Assembly: GCF_900099915.1 (NCBI RefSeq)
Contig: NZ_FNDB01000004.1
Location: 248,001-312,000, forward strand
Source: Flavobacterium omnivorum
GTDB taxonomy: Bacteria > Bacteroidota > Bacteroidia > Flavobacteriales > Flavobacteriaceae
Length of the DNA stretch: 64,000 nucleotides
Direction: 5' to 3'
The position numbers and the translations under genes are program-made. Under the pieces are notes generated by a model. That model was not told the origin of the DNA and made no database searches. It worked only from the letters and a program-made list of their open reading frames with translations. This document shows, in pieces, positions 26,110 to 35,028 of this stretch (the stretch's first letter is position 1; each line of letters starts with the position of its first letter).

Positions 26110-27813
26110 CTAAATATTTCCTTTTTTTAATTCTTTTACTGCATAATCACAGGCTCTTGCTGTTAAAGCCATAAATGTTAATGATGGATTTTGGCAAGCA
26201 ATAGAAGGCATGCATGCACCATCTGTAACAAAAACATTACTTACTTCATGTAATTGATTCCACTTATTTAGTACAGAATCTTTAGGATCGTTCCCCATTC
26301 TGGCAGTACCCATTTCGTGAATAGCCATTCCAGGATAACAATCATTATCATAGGTTTGTACATTTTTGATTCCAGATGCTTCCAACATTTCCGCAGCATC
26401 ATTCATCATGTCTTCGCGCATTTTTGCTTCATTTTCTTTGTATTCACAATCAATAGCCAAAACAGGTTGTCCCCATTTGTCTTTTTTATTATGATCGATA
26501 TATACTTTATTTTCATAATACGGTAGCATTTCTCCAAAACCACCTAATCCCATACTCCAGGAATCAGCAGGTAATGACATAGTCGCTTTAAAGTTTTCAC
26601 CAAAAGCTAATTCGGCAACTTCTTTATGCCATGATCCTCTACTGGCACCACCTTGGTAACCAAAACCTCTTAAATAATCACGTTTGTCATTTCCTACATT
26701 CTGGTATCGTGGAATGTAAATTCCGTTGGCTCTTCTTCCGTAGGTATATTTATCTTCAAAACCTTCAGCACTTCCTTCAGCACCACAACGGAAATGATGA
26801 TCCATTAAATTATGTCCTAATTGTCCACTGGCGTTACCCATTCCATTTGGATGTGCCTCTGAAGTTGAGTTCAATAATAAGAAAGTAGAACCTAAAGTAG
26901 AAGCATTCACAAAAACAATTTTAGCAAAAAACTCCATGGTTTCATTTGTTTCTGCATCAATAACCATTACACCTTTTGCTTTTTTGGTGTCTTTGTCATA
27001 AATGATGTGATTTACGATGGAGTAGGGTCTTACAGTTAATCTATTGGTTGCCATAGCAGCAGGCAATGTTGATGATTGTGTACTAAAATAAGCTCCAAAC
27101 GGACAACCACGGCTGCACAAATTTCTATATTGACAACTACCGCGTCCTTTATGAGGTACCGTTAAATTAGCGGTACGTCCAATAGTAAGAATTCGGGTTT
27201 TATTGTAATGTTTTTCAAGTCTTTCTTTAACTGATTTTTCTACACAGTTTAGATCCATTGGAGGTAAAAATTTACCGTCTGGTAATAATGGCCAATTTTC
27301 GGCTTGACCACTGATTCCTACAAATTTTTCTACATAATCGTACCATTTTGTAAGGTCTTTATAACGAATAGGCCAGTCGTTACCGTGACCATCTTTAGCA
27401 TTATCTTCAAAGTTATGGTCACTAAAACGGTAACTTTGGCGACCCCACATCAACGATTTTCCACCCACATGAAATCCTCTGTACCAATCAAAACGTTTGT
27501 CTTCTGTGTACGGACATTCTAAATCATTAACCCACCATTTTTCGGTAGCCTCATTGTATGGATAATCTCTCGTTTGTACTGGATGTGTTCGTTTTTGTTC
27601 TTCAGTAAGTTTACCTGCGCGCTCAAATTCCCAGGGAGCTTTCATGGCAGATTCATAATCTGTAATATGTTCAATGTTCATTCCGCGTTCTAGCATCAGA
27701 ACTTTTAATCCTTTTTCAGTAAGTTCTTTTGCAGCCCAACCGCCACTAATTCCTGATCCTACAACAATAGCATCATATGTATTTTCCGCTTTTAAATTGG
27801 TATTTATATTCAC
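26110..27813 (-). CDS. GMC family FAD dehydrogenase with a Cys cluster, glucoside 3-dehydrogenase-like
   Basis: 567 residues. FAD-binding GSGISGGWAAKELTEKG near residue 20 and LMLERG near 40. A Cys cluster, GSCQYRNLCSRGCPFGA (Cys227, 233, 237), resembles the [3Fe-4S] site of the Burkholderia cepacia FAD-glucose dehydrogenase alpha subunit. The C-terminal catalytic region HEMGTARMG and CQNPSLTFMAL has the GMC His-Asn pair. No signal of its own; the adjoining Tat-carrying subunit 3 could export it as a complex. Probable chain: sugar, FAD, Fe-S, cytochrome c. Members with this layout oxidise C3 of glucosides. Sugar identity not known. Confidence 0.88.
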   Translation of the reverse strand: MNINTNLKAENTYDAIVVGSGISGGWAAKELTEKGLKVLMLERGMNIEHITDYESAMKAPWEFERAGKLTEEQKRTHPVQTRDYPYNEATEKWWVNDLECPYTEDKRFDWYRGFHVGGKSLMWGRQSYRFSDHNFEDNAKDGHGNDWPIRYKDLTKWYDYVEKFVGISGQAENWPLLPDGKFLPPMDLNCVEKSVKERLEKHYNKTRILTIGRTANLTVPHKGRGSCQYRNLCSRGCPFGAYFSTQSSTLPAAMATNRLTVRPYSIVNHIIYDKDTKKAKGVMVIDAETNETMEFFAKIVFVNASTLGSTFLLLNSTSEAHPNGMGNASGQLGHNLMDHHFRCGAEGSAEGFEDKYTYGRRANGIYIPRYQNVGNDKRDYLRGFGYQGGASRGSWHKEVAELAFGENFKATMSLPADSWSMGLGGFGEMLPYYENKVYIDHNKKDKWGQPVLAIDCEYKENEAKMREDMMNDAAEMLEASGIKNVQTYDNDCYPGMAIHEMGTARMGNDPKDSVLNKWNQLHEVSNVFVTDGACMPSIACQNPSLTFMALTARACDYAVKELKKGNI

Positions 27814-27861
27814 GTGTAGTATTTTTTATTTATTAAAATAATTTAAGATCATCGCTGACAA

Positions 27862-28425
27862 TTAATTTGTTGCCCAAGCTTTTTGTCCTGGTACATAAGT
27901 AGCATTTCCATCATAACGTCCGGGAACAGGTAAATATTCACGCGCTTGTGTACATCCTATTTCAGATGAATAATATCCTAAAAGCGTTAAGTCTCTAGCT
28001 ATTAAAAAGAAAGAAGGAGCTCTGTTGCTGGCAATTGCCTCATCACGCAAGGAAGTCATCAGTTTTTGACGTTCTTCAACAGACATTGACAAGAAATCTT
28101 TACCAAAATCTTTTGAACTTTGGTATTGCATTGCTTTTAATCCTGATGCAAAAATTTCTTGCATCTTCGCAGGATAGCAATCTCTAATAATCATTGGAAT
28201 AAAAGCACCCAATCCTGCAGCTTTAGCTCCTGGTGAAGAGGCTGTAGTTGGTATAATAATGTCGGCGAATTCAGCCAAAATTTCTTCATCCGTAGCAGAA
28301 AAAGACACGTGGTTTTTCTCTTTTTCGGGCAAAGTAAAACTTTCAAATAAAACTCCCATTGTAGTTGCGGAGATTGCGCTTCCCATTAAAAACGCAACGC
28401 TTTTAAGTGCTTCTCTTCTATTCAT
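27862..28425 (-). CDS. Gluconate 2-dehydrogenase subunit 3 family protein (GMC partner, Tat signal)
   Basis: 187 residues. A twin-arginine N-terminus (MNRREALKSVAFLMGSAISATTMGVL) is followed by the subunit 3 domain with EEILAEFADIIIPTTASSPGAKAAGLG and the conserved C-terminal segment GYYSSEIGCTQAREYLPVPGRYDG. These small subunits are needed for folding and Tat export of the FAD subunit encoded just downstream. First gene of the operon. Confidence 0.9.
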   Translation of the reverse strand: MNRREALKSVAFLMGSAISATTMGVLFESFTLPEKEKNHVSFSATDEEILAEFADIIIPTTASSPGAKAAGLGAFIPMIIRDCYPAKMQEIFASGLKAMQYQSSKDFGKDFLSMSVEERQKLMTSLRDEAIASNRAPSFFLIARDLTLLGYYSSEIGCTQAREYLPVPGRYDGNATYVPGQKAWATN

Positions 28426-28884
28426 TTGCTAATTATTAAAATTAATGATTATTCAAAATTTAGTATAACTTTACAATAATAAAGAAAAAAAAAACAGGTT
28501 GATTTTTTTTATGTTAAAATATTGAATAATTCCATATTTTTCAAATTATTAAGGAAATCAGACAAAAAAATTCATTAAAGTATCATTGAAATGGATGATA
28601 TCTTCTAAAAAGTTACATTCAGGAAATTAAAAAAGGAAGAAAAGTCAGTATTAAATTTAAATTAATACTTTATTAACAAGTTATTATTTATAAAAAATAG
28701 ATATAAATTCGATAAAAAGTCTTTCAATGCGTTAAAATGACATTTACACCAAAAAAATGTAGTCTATTGATGTTCAAATATTTTTTTTGTAAATTAAGAT
28801 CAACTAACGTGATAATACGATAAAAAAACAAATAAAATTTCAGTTTGTTTCTTAAAAAATGTAAGACCCCAACGAGGATAATAG
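28426..28884. other. 459-bp AT-rich intergenic region upstream of the sugar operon
   Basis: This stretch should hold the promoter of the minus-strand sugar operon. On the minus strand a TAAATTTTG lies about 30 bases before the subunit-3 ATG (plus 28453-28461), one base longer than the TAnnTTTG consensus, so a call is weak. No operator, leader peptide, RNA gene or ORF was recognised. Very A/T-rich homopolymer runs occur around 28480-28510 and 28785-28830. Confidence 0.4.
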
Positions 28885-30075
28885 TTATCTTTCAAATAAA
28901 CCCAAAGTACCACCAACCCAATCTTTATCTTTATTGAACTTTACGCCTATCATTTCACCACGGCTCAATCTTACAAGATTACACAGTAGAGTAGGGGATT
29001 TATCCTCTTTCTTCCAAACGCAAAGGATGCGCACTTCTGCTTTTACTTTGCCGTCAGGAGATTGAACAATAGGAAGGTAGTGTACCTTTTTTTGCAATAT
29101 ATAAAGTTCTTTTTCTACTACTGCTTCGATATCCGCTTGAGTAACATGGAAAATAACGCCTGTTCCTGAAAAGGAGAATAAGGGCTTTAAAACATAATTT
29201 TCTAAATCCTCAGGAATTTCCTTTAGCTCGCTTAAGAGTGTGGTTTCAATAAAATATTTTCCTTTTAAAAAGGGTAATATAAATTTACTGATTCTGAAAA
29301 ACCAATTGGGGTGACCAGCCCATTCGACATCAACATCATCGGAGAAATTGAAATCAAGTTTTAAATCTGTACGCAAATCTAATTCATCAAAAATAACCCG
29401 ATTATAGATTCGTTTTATCAAAATCTCATCACCGTTATCATTTTTGTAATACAGTTGTTTGCCTTTTTTTATCAATTCTGTAACACATACTATTGGAATA
29501 CCGATATCCCTTTGACAATAATAAAAGTCAATTTTGGTATTTTGTTTTTCAGGTTCTATTTCAAGCAGAATGACATTTTCTGTGGGATGATTGTTGCAAA
29601 TTGCGTCTTCAAGAATAGACATATACTCTTGCTGATCAACATCCGTTATGAAAGGAGTTAACTCTTTTAGAAAGGGATAGTGATTTTTAAATTTCTCATA
29701 CAAATTGACTTGATAATTGTATAAAGATGGAAATCCTTGTACCTCGATTAATTTTGGGATAACCACGCCGTCTTCTTCGCAAATACCAAAATCAATGGCT
29801 AAAAAAGTAGTGTGTTCATCTTCATTAGGTACTTTCTGATTTATTTCTAAAGACTTGTCTGTAAATGATTTAAAGTCATTCTTTTTAATAAAAGCTATAA
29901 CATCATTACAGCCCTCAATCAATTGATTTTTTAAGTCCTTCGAAATAAAAAAAGGGGTTTCTCCTAACCGGAATGTAGGCAAATAATTAAAATCGGAAGC
30001 AATATCATTTTTGAATTCCTGATATTTTTTTTCTGTAAATTGAGTATTAAATAACTCCCGATATTTTGCAATCAT
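28885..30075 (-). CDS. ATP-grasp-like protein of unknown function (amide-ligase cluster)
   Basis: 396 residues, no signal. The middle-to-end part has a divergent ATP-grasp look: DEILIKRIYNRVIFDEL, then ENYVLKPLFSFSGTGVIFHV, resembling the glycine-rich ATP-binding loop, and KAEVRILCVW. The N-terminal half (FLAIDFGICEEDGV, LIEVQGFPSLYNYQ) recalls acyl-amine ligases of the glutathionylspermidine-synthetase class. No standard domain could be named with certainty. Last gene of a five-gene minus-strand cluster, 15 bases after the amidotransferase gene, so it is probably part of the same pathway. Confidence 0.6.
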   Translation of the reverse strand: MIAKYRELFNTQFTEKKYQEFKNDIASDFNYLPTFRLGETPFFISKDLKNQLIEGCNDVIAFIKKNDFKSFTDKSLEINQKVPNEDEHTTFLAIDFGICEEDGVVIPKLIEVQGFPSLYNYQVNLYEKFKNHYPFLKELTPFITDVDQQEYMSILEDAICNNHPTENVILLEIEPEKQNTKIDFYYCQRDIGIPIVCVTELIKKGKQLYYKNDNGDEILIKRIYNRVIFDELDLRTDLKLDFNFSDDVDVEWAGHPNWFFRISKFILPFLKGKYFIETTLLSELKEIPEDLENYVLKPLFSFSGTGVIFHVTQADIEAVVEKELYILQKKVHYLPIVQSPDGKVKAEVRILCVWKKEDKSPTLLCNLVRLSRGEMIGVKFNKDKDWVGGTLGLFER

Positions 30076-30090
30076 TTGAAATAGATGGTA

Positions 30091-30921
30091 TTAATTAGAA
30101 AGCATTTTTTTTGTTTTCATCAAGTCATTTATCGCTATCCGAAGGAAATTAGGGATTAATGTTTCATTGGTTCTGTAAATTTTATCATCATCCATTAGAT
30201 CCTCTAACATGTTGCGAAACTTCTTTTTTCCTTTCATATTCTTGATTTTCTCCTTCGCATCTTTATTTCTCATGTGTGAAACAAAGCTTATTGGATCTGC
30301 TTCAGGATGAAATTGTGTACCTACAAAATAATCAGTAAACCGAACTGCCATAATTGCGCGTTCGTATTGCACATGATCTCTAATTTTCTCCAAAGAGATA
30401 ATTTTAGCTCCTTTTTTAGCGAAAATACTGAGTTTTGGTTGTACCACTTGATAATCTCTAGAATCAATTGCATAAAAAGGATCAGCCAAACCTTCAAATA
30501 AAGGATCGGTAATGCCTTCTTTTGTTTTATGAATAGTCATTACTCCAAAAGAGGTGTCGTTTCTTTTTGTAATTGTCGCTAATCCAAAATGCAAGCAAGC
30601 CATTTGGAACGAATGACAAATAAACAGCACATGCTTTTTTATTTCGTTTTCATTATTCCACTTTGTCAACGAATCAATGAATTCATAGTATTTGGTATCC
30701 CAATTTCCATCTCCTATCAAAGGATTTCCGGGGCCTCCAGTAGAAATATAAATATCGAATTTACTGATATCTGGTAATTCGCATTTTCCTCGAACATCAA
30801 ATATTTCAAAACTCACTACAGGACTAAATCTGTTCACCACATCAATAATACAGCGCATGCCCTGATTGGGTTCTCCGTTGTACATATCTAAGAGTGCAAT
30901 TTTTATAATTTTATTTAACAT
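30091..30921 (-). CDS. Class I glutamine amidotransferase (amide-ligase cluster)
   Basis: 276 residues. Glutaminase triad is present: the Cys nucleophile in FICHSFQMACLHFG (near residue 102), and His and Glu in TQFHPEADPISF (near residue 203). The N-terminal IALLDMYNGEPNQGM and STGGPGNPL also fit GATase1. The C-terminal ~50 residues (RNMLEDLMDDDKIYRTN) extend beyond the ordinary domain. It is not next to a known synthase partner such as GuaA or TrpE; instead it sits among ligase genes, so it may supply ammonia or remove a glutamyl group (inference). Confidence 0.8.
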   Translation of the reverse strand: MLNKIIKIALLDMYNGEPNQGMRCIIDVVNRFSPVVSFEIFDVRGKCELPDISKFDIYISTGGPGNPLIGDGNWDTKYYEFIDSLTKWNNENEIKKHVLFICHSFQMACLHFGLATITKRNDTSFGVMTIHKTKEGITDPLFEGLADPFYAIDSRDYQVVQPKLSIFAKKGAKIISLEKIRDHVQYERAIMAVRFTDYFVGTQFHPEADPISFVSHMRNKDAKEKIKNMKGKKKFRNMLEDLMDDDKIYRTNETLIPNFLRIAINDLMKTKKMLSN

Positions 30922-30963
30922 AATCGTAGTTCTAAAAAATAATAAGCAAAGGTACTTTATATT

Positions 30964-32073
30964 TTATAATCCCTTGGTAAACTCACCTGTTATAAAGTCG
31001 ACCACACTTGACAGACTTCCTGTTTCTTGAAAAACAGCCAATTGCTTATCGGCTCCGGTTCCATGTTTCAGAATTTCATGAACGTAATTGATATCGTCTC
31101 GACTGCCTAATTCGTCCACTACATCATCAATAAAATCTAGTAATTCTAAAATTAGCATTTTTGTTTCCACCTCCTTTTGCAAACCAAAATCAATCATGTT
31201 ATTCTCAATTCCGTAGCGTGCAGCTCGAAATTTATTTTCCTTAATTAAAGCCAATCGATAGACGTTAAAACTAGTATTGTTCATGTTCAATTTGTACAAT
31301 TTGGCTACAATTGCTTGAATTATAGCGACAATGCAAATCGTTTCATCGACTGTCAATGACATATCGCAAATCCTAAATTCAATCGTGTTATAAAACGGAT
31401 GCAGACGCAAATCCCACCAAATTTTCTTAGGGTTATCAATGCAATTAGTTTTTACCAGAGTTTCCAGATAATTATCATACGAACTAACAGAATCAAAATA
31501 TTCTGGCAATCCTGTCCTCGGAAATTTATCAAAAACCTTTGTTCTAAAGGATTTATAACCGGTTTGTCTTCCTTCCCAAAATGGGGAATTAGTCGAAAGC
31601 GCAAAGATATGCGGCAAAAAATAAGTGGCCTGATTCATCAATTGTAAACCAATTTCTCGATTTTCAATTCCTACGTGGCAATGCATTCCAAAAATTAAAT
31701 TAGAACGCGCTGCATCCTGCAATTCATTGACTATATCGTGATATCTTGGATCGTCAGTGATAGGCTGATCTTGCCATTTCGAAAAAGGATGTGTACCAGC
31801 TCCGCCAACAATTAGATCTTGTTTGTCGGCCAATTCTACAATTTTAGAGCGCAAAAACCGAATCTCATTTTTAGCATCATTTACATTATTGCAAATATTA
31901 GTTCCCACTTCCACTACAGATTGATGCATTTCAGCCTTTACCTGCTCATTCAAAATAATTTTAGCACCATCCACAATTTTAGATAAATGCGACCGCAAAT
32001 CTCTTGAAACAGGATCTATAATTTGGTATTCTTCTTCTACACCAAGTGTAAAAACAGGTAGTTTCTTTAACAT
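30964..32073 (-). CDS. Carboxylate-amine ligase, GCS2 family (YbdK-like)
   Basis: 369 residues. N-terminal TLGVEEEYQIIDPVSRDLRSH, QSVVEVGTNIC, IFGMHCHVGI, and WWDLRLHPFYNTIEFRICD near residue 230 define the gamma-glutamylcysteine synthetase type 2 fold, shared by YbdK and by peptide-tagging enzymes. These ATP-dependent ligases join the gamma-carboxyl of glutamate, or a similar acid, to an amine. Four neighbours on the same strand within 70 bases suggest a pathway and not a lone glutathione step. Substrate not determined. Confidence 0.87.
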   Translation of the reverse strand: MLKKLPVFTLGVEEEYQIIDPVSRDLRSHLSKIVDGAKIILNEQVKAEMHQSVVEVGTNICNNVNDAKNEIRFLRSKIVELADKQDLIVGGAGTHPFSKWQDQPITDDPRYHDIVNELQDAARSNLIFGMHCHVGIENREIGLQLMNQATYFLPHIFALSTNSPFWEGRQTGYKSFRTKVFDKFPRTGLPEYFDSVSSYDNYLETLVKTNCIDNPKKIWWDLRLHPFYNTIEFRICDMSLTVDETICIVAIIQAIVAKLYKLNMNNTSFNVYRLALIKENKFRAARYGIENNMIDFGLQKEVETKMLILELLDFIDDVVDELGSRDDINYVHEILKHGTGADKQLAVFQETGSLSSVVDFITGEFTKGL

Positions 32074-32141
32074 AATTATTTTTTTAGTGTTCAGTCGCAG
32101 TCGCAGTTTTCAGTCTGTTTACTGAATACTGTGGCTGAAAA

Positions 32142-33083
32142 CTATTTTACTGCATCTTTAATAAAAGTTCCCCAAGTCAAATTCATCTTTCCTGCTTTTT
32201 GTTTTTTTGCGGCAGCAATAGCCATTTTCGCAGCCTCTTCAACGACCCACTCAAAATTTTCAGCACCAACTGAAGTTAATTCAGCGTCAGGGGCAGGATT
32301 TCCAAAATCTATCGCATACGGAATCCCGTCACGAACGGCAAATTCTACGGTATTAAAATCGTATCCTAAGCCTTTACACAGTTTTAAAGTATAGTCTTTT
32401 ATAGTGGCTAATAATTTTGTATCTACTGGAGGACCATTAATTACATAACGCAAATGATGGGGATTCCTTGGTTCGTATTGCATAATTCTAACGGCTTTGC
32501 AACCCAAACAGTACACTCTAAAATATTCCGTAAAAACGATTTCCTCTTGTAACATCATTACTAATTGTCCTGTTTCCTGATGTTTTTCCCAAAATTCTTC
32601 AATGTTTTCTAAACGGTATACGTTTTTCCAACCACCGCCAGCGTAGGGTTTCATATACGCAGGAAAGCCAATATATTGAAATATTCCTTCCCAATCCATT
32701 GGGTATTTTAGGTTGCGAAATGATTTTCCAGTCGTGTCTGTAGGATGTTCAGCCGAAGGAAGAATTACAGTGTTAGGTAATGGAACGCCCAACGTGACCG
32801 CTAATGAATTGTTGAAAAACTTGTCATCAGCGCTCCACCAAAACGGATTGTTGATTACATTGGTTCCTGTTAAAGCAGCGTTTTTTAAATAGGCACGATA
32901 AAAAGGGACATCTTGTGATATTCGGTCAATAATTACAGCATATTCTCCATCTTTATTTTGAACTACTTTATCAATAGCGACTGCTTCTGCAATTATTCCT
33001 TTTTCATTTTTTGAATTCACACGATCTATAAATGCTTGTGGAAACGTATCTTCCATTCCAAATAATATCCCAATTTTTTTCAT
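32142..33083 (-). CDS. RimK/D-Ala-D-Ala ligase-like ATP-grasp protein (amide-ligase cluster)
   Basis: 313 residues. KKIGILFGMEDTFPQAF starts a Rossmann-like lobe. ATP-grasp motifs: FPAYMKPYAGGGWKNVYR (P-loop-like), LVMMLQEEIVFTEYFRVYCLG, and PYAIDFGNPAPDAELTS, in which the acidic and Asn residues would bind Mg. Ligases of this kind form amide bonds through an acyl-phosphate. It precedes the GCS2 gene by 68 bases and follows the esterase gene by 43 bases. It may add an amino acid to the product of the GCS2 enzyme. Confidence 0.82.
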   Translation of the reverse strand: MKKIGILFGMEDTFPQAFIDRVNSKNEKGIIAEAVAIDKVVQNKDGEYAVIIDRISQDVPFYRAYLKNAALTGTNVINNPFWWSADDKFFNNSLAVTLGVPLPNTVILPSAEHPTDTTGKSFRNLKYPMDWEGIFQYIGFPAYMKPYAGGGWKNVYRLENIEEFWEKHQETGQLVMMLQEEIVFTEYFRVYCLGCKAVRIMQYEPRNPHHLRYVINGPPVDTKLLATIKDYTLKLCKGLGYDFNTVEFAVRDGIPYAIDFGNPAPDAELTSVGAENFEWVVEEAAKMAIAAAKKQKAGKMNLTWGTFIKDAVK

Positions 33084-33126
33084 CTTGTTGCTGGTCTTTA
33101 TACTTAATACTCGATTCTTGCTACTT

Positions 33127-33840
33127 TTAAAAAAACTTGATTCTTGATAAATAGTGGGGAAACATTTCTTGCCAAACAGGCCAATCGTGTTTTCGTTCCT
33201 GACGAATGTCTAACCAATGGTGGATATTTCTATCCGTAAGCACTTTACTCATTTTTAGGTTAGCGTCAAAACAAATGTCCCAATTAGAGGTGCCAAGAAC
33301 AATGTCCATATTCCATAATTCGCGGTCGTCTAGTCCATACAAATAATCTTCAGGACTATTGTAAAATACATCGTCATTATGAAAACCATCCAAGAAACTC
33401 TTGATATTGAAAGCACCACTCATAGAAAATAGGTGACTTACATAACAAGGATGTCTAAATGCAAAATTTGCGGCATGATAGCCCCCAAAACTGCAACCTG
33501 CCATAGCTACTTTTCCTGAGGAAGTATTGTTTTTTATCATCTCAACAATTTCATAGCAAATCATTTTGTCATATCTGACGTGATTTTCTATGCGATGAAC
33601 AGAATGAATATTTTTATTGTAAAAACTATCTTTGTCAATACTATCCGGACAAAATATTTGGATTAAACCTTGCTCAAGGTACCATTTTGCGGATCCGATC
33701 AATCCCATATCTTTATTTTCATGGTAACTTCCCATCGAAGTTGGAAATAAGATCACAGGATATCCAGTATGTCCAAAAACCAACATTTCAATATCTCTAT
33801 TTAAATTTGGAGAATACCATTTGAAATACTCTTCTTTCAT
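33127..33840 (-). CDS. Esterase-like alpha/beta hydrolase (first gene of the amide-ligase cluster)
   Basis: 237 residues from the ATG at 33840 (MKEEYFKWYSPNLNRD); an upstream in-frame ATG at 33858 would add six residues. Putative esterase fold (PF00756 type): VILFPTSMGSYHENKDMG, nucleophile elbow MAGCSFGGYHA near residue 115, and a late His in RKHDWPVWQ. The family hydrolyses esters or thioesters and can act as an acyl- or peptidyl-transferase. A possible promoter (CAAAATTA on plus at 34052-34059, i.e. TAATTTTG on minus) lies about 210 bases upstream. Its operon neighbours are ligases, so a deacylating or releasing role is possible. Confidence 0.75.
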   Translation of the reverse strand: MKEEYFKWYSPNLNRDIEMLVFGHTGYPVILFPTSMGSYHENKDMGLIGSAKWYLEQGLIQIFCPDSIDKDSFYNKNIHSVHRIENHVRYDKMICYEIVEMIKNNTSSGKVAMAGCSFGGYHAANFAFRHPCYVSHLFSMSGAFNIKSFLDGFHNDDVFYNSPEDYLYGLDDRELWNMDIVLGTSNWDICFDANLKMSKVLTDRNIHHWLDIRQERKHDWPVWQEMFPHYLSRIKFF

Positions 33841-34135
33841 ACTATTTACTTTTAACAATTATAATGAAAAAAATCATACAAAAAGCACATAATAGCATAC
33901 TTAACTACTATTTATTATAAAAGAGATTAGGATTACCAAATTGGAAATAAATGGTAATTTTTAGATAAATAAGGCCCTGTTTTTTAAATTAAAATCAATA
34001 AACCCAAATCGGTTTAACCGCTTGTTATGCTAAAAAAAATATTTTGTAAGCCAAAATTAAGCATCTTGACTAAATCAATTATTTCCTTTTTATGTAATTG
34101 AAGTAATAAAAATAAAAAAGGTGAAAATTGCTTCT

Positions 34136-34537
34136 CTACTTTGACTTTGTTTCAAAGAGTTGTACTTGACTTTTTAATCGTTCCACTAACATACTCATCA
34201 TTCGCTTGTTTATTTTAGAGGCGTTTTTTGAATAAATATCGTATTCCGTTGCGGTAAATAAACCGATTACCATTCCTTTTAAGATATTTCTAAACTTGGT
34301 ATCTTTTTGTACTGCATTTTCCATAGTAGCCATTTTTTTTTCGATGGTATAGGTTTGAAAATCAGTTTTATTTTTGCTTGCATAATTGAGGAAAGAAGCA
34401 ATAAATAAGTCATTTTGTAACTTTAGAATAGGGCGAAGTACCTCATTTTGAAATGATTCTTCTGTTGTAGATTGTGTGGTTACTGAACCTATTGTTTGTC
34501 CTCTAAAATCATTTAAAAATGTATCTCGTGTGTTCAT
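34136..34537 (-). CDS. Conserved hypothetical protein, about 133 residues
   Basis: No recognised domain. The sequence is soluble and helical, rich in Lys, Asn and Gln, with QNEVLRPILKLQNDLFIASFLNYASKNK and KDTKFRNILKGMVIGLFTATEYDIYSKNASKINKRMM as distinctive parts. I recall similar proteins in Flavobacterium annotated as glyoxalase without clear support; no metal-binding His/Glu pattern of that family is visible here. Monocistronic, with a 295-base gap to the ligase cluster. Function unknown. Confidence 0.7.
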   Translation of the reverse strand: MNTRDTFLNDFRGQTIGSVTTQSTTEESFQNEVLRPILKLQNDLFIASFLNYASKNKTDFQTYTIEKKMATMENAVQKDTKFRNILKGMVIGLFTATEYDIYSKNASKINKRMMSMLVERLKSQVQLFETKSK

Positions 34538-34607
34538 TTTTTTTTCTTTAAAATTAAAAAAAAATGAAATAGGAATAGCTTAATTTTACACTTATAAATA
34601 AAAAATT

Positions 34608-35009
34608 ATGAGATTTCATACCCGAAAACGAGTAAAATCCGAAGATTTAAACCCCCAATGGTACTTTATTTTGAGGTAAATTATGAACTTGGATCGATGA
34701 AGAATTAGCTGTGCACACCATTATGCATCTACAAAACACCCGAATCTTAACTAAAAACAGGTCAAAAATCAATTTTAGAAGTCAGCGAGACAAGGTAATA
34801 TTATCGAAATTGGTATTGATGTCATCAAATTTGGAATTACTTCCCAGACTTTAAAGTGTGAGGCAAGAAACATGATGAAGCGCGAAACGATTATCACATT
34901 TGATCATACTACAATGGTAGATTTAGACGCGGATGGAAAACCAAAAGCCCATGGAAAATCGGCAATAGAATATATCAACGTTAAGCTATATGATTGTAAA
35001 TTAAAGTAG
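34608..35009 (+). pseudogene. Decayed acyl-CoA thioesterase (hotdog fold, YciA-like)
   Basis: ATG 34608 opens RFHTRKRVKSEDLNP, then a run of five C at 34652-34656 shifts the frame. The shifted frame continues NGTLF, stop (TGA 34672), GKL, stop (TGA 34684), TWIDEELAV, the hallmark WIDE region of bacterial acyl-CoA thioesterases. Near 34780 the frame returns to the first one and is open to 35009: QGNIIEIGIDVIKFGITS, LKCEARN, KPKPHGK. Thus one gained base, two nonsense changes and one lost base. No functional product is expected. Confidence 0.85.
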
Positions 35010-35028
35010 TACGTGTTTGGTATTTTCT

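Noticed and set aside
30091..30921. GMP synthase GuaA
   Set aside because: Only the amidotransferase half is present, with no ATP-pyrophosphatase domain, and the neighbours are ligases.
34538..35028. Empty intergenic region
   Set aside because: Translation in three frames shows the decayed thioesterase, so the region is not empty.
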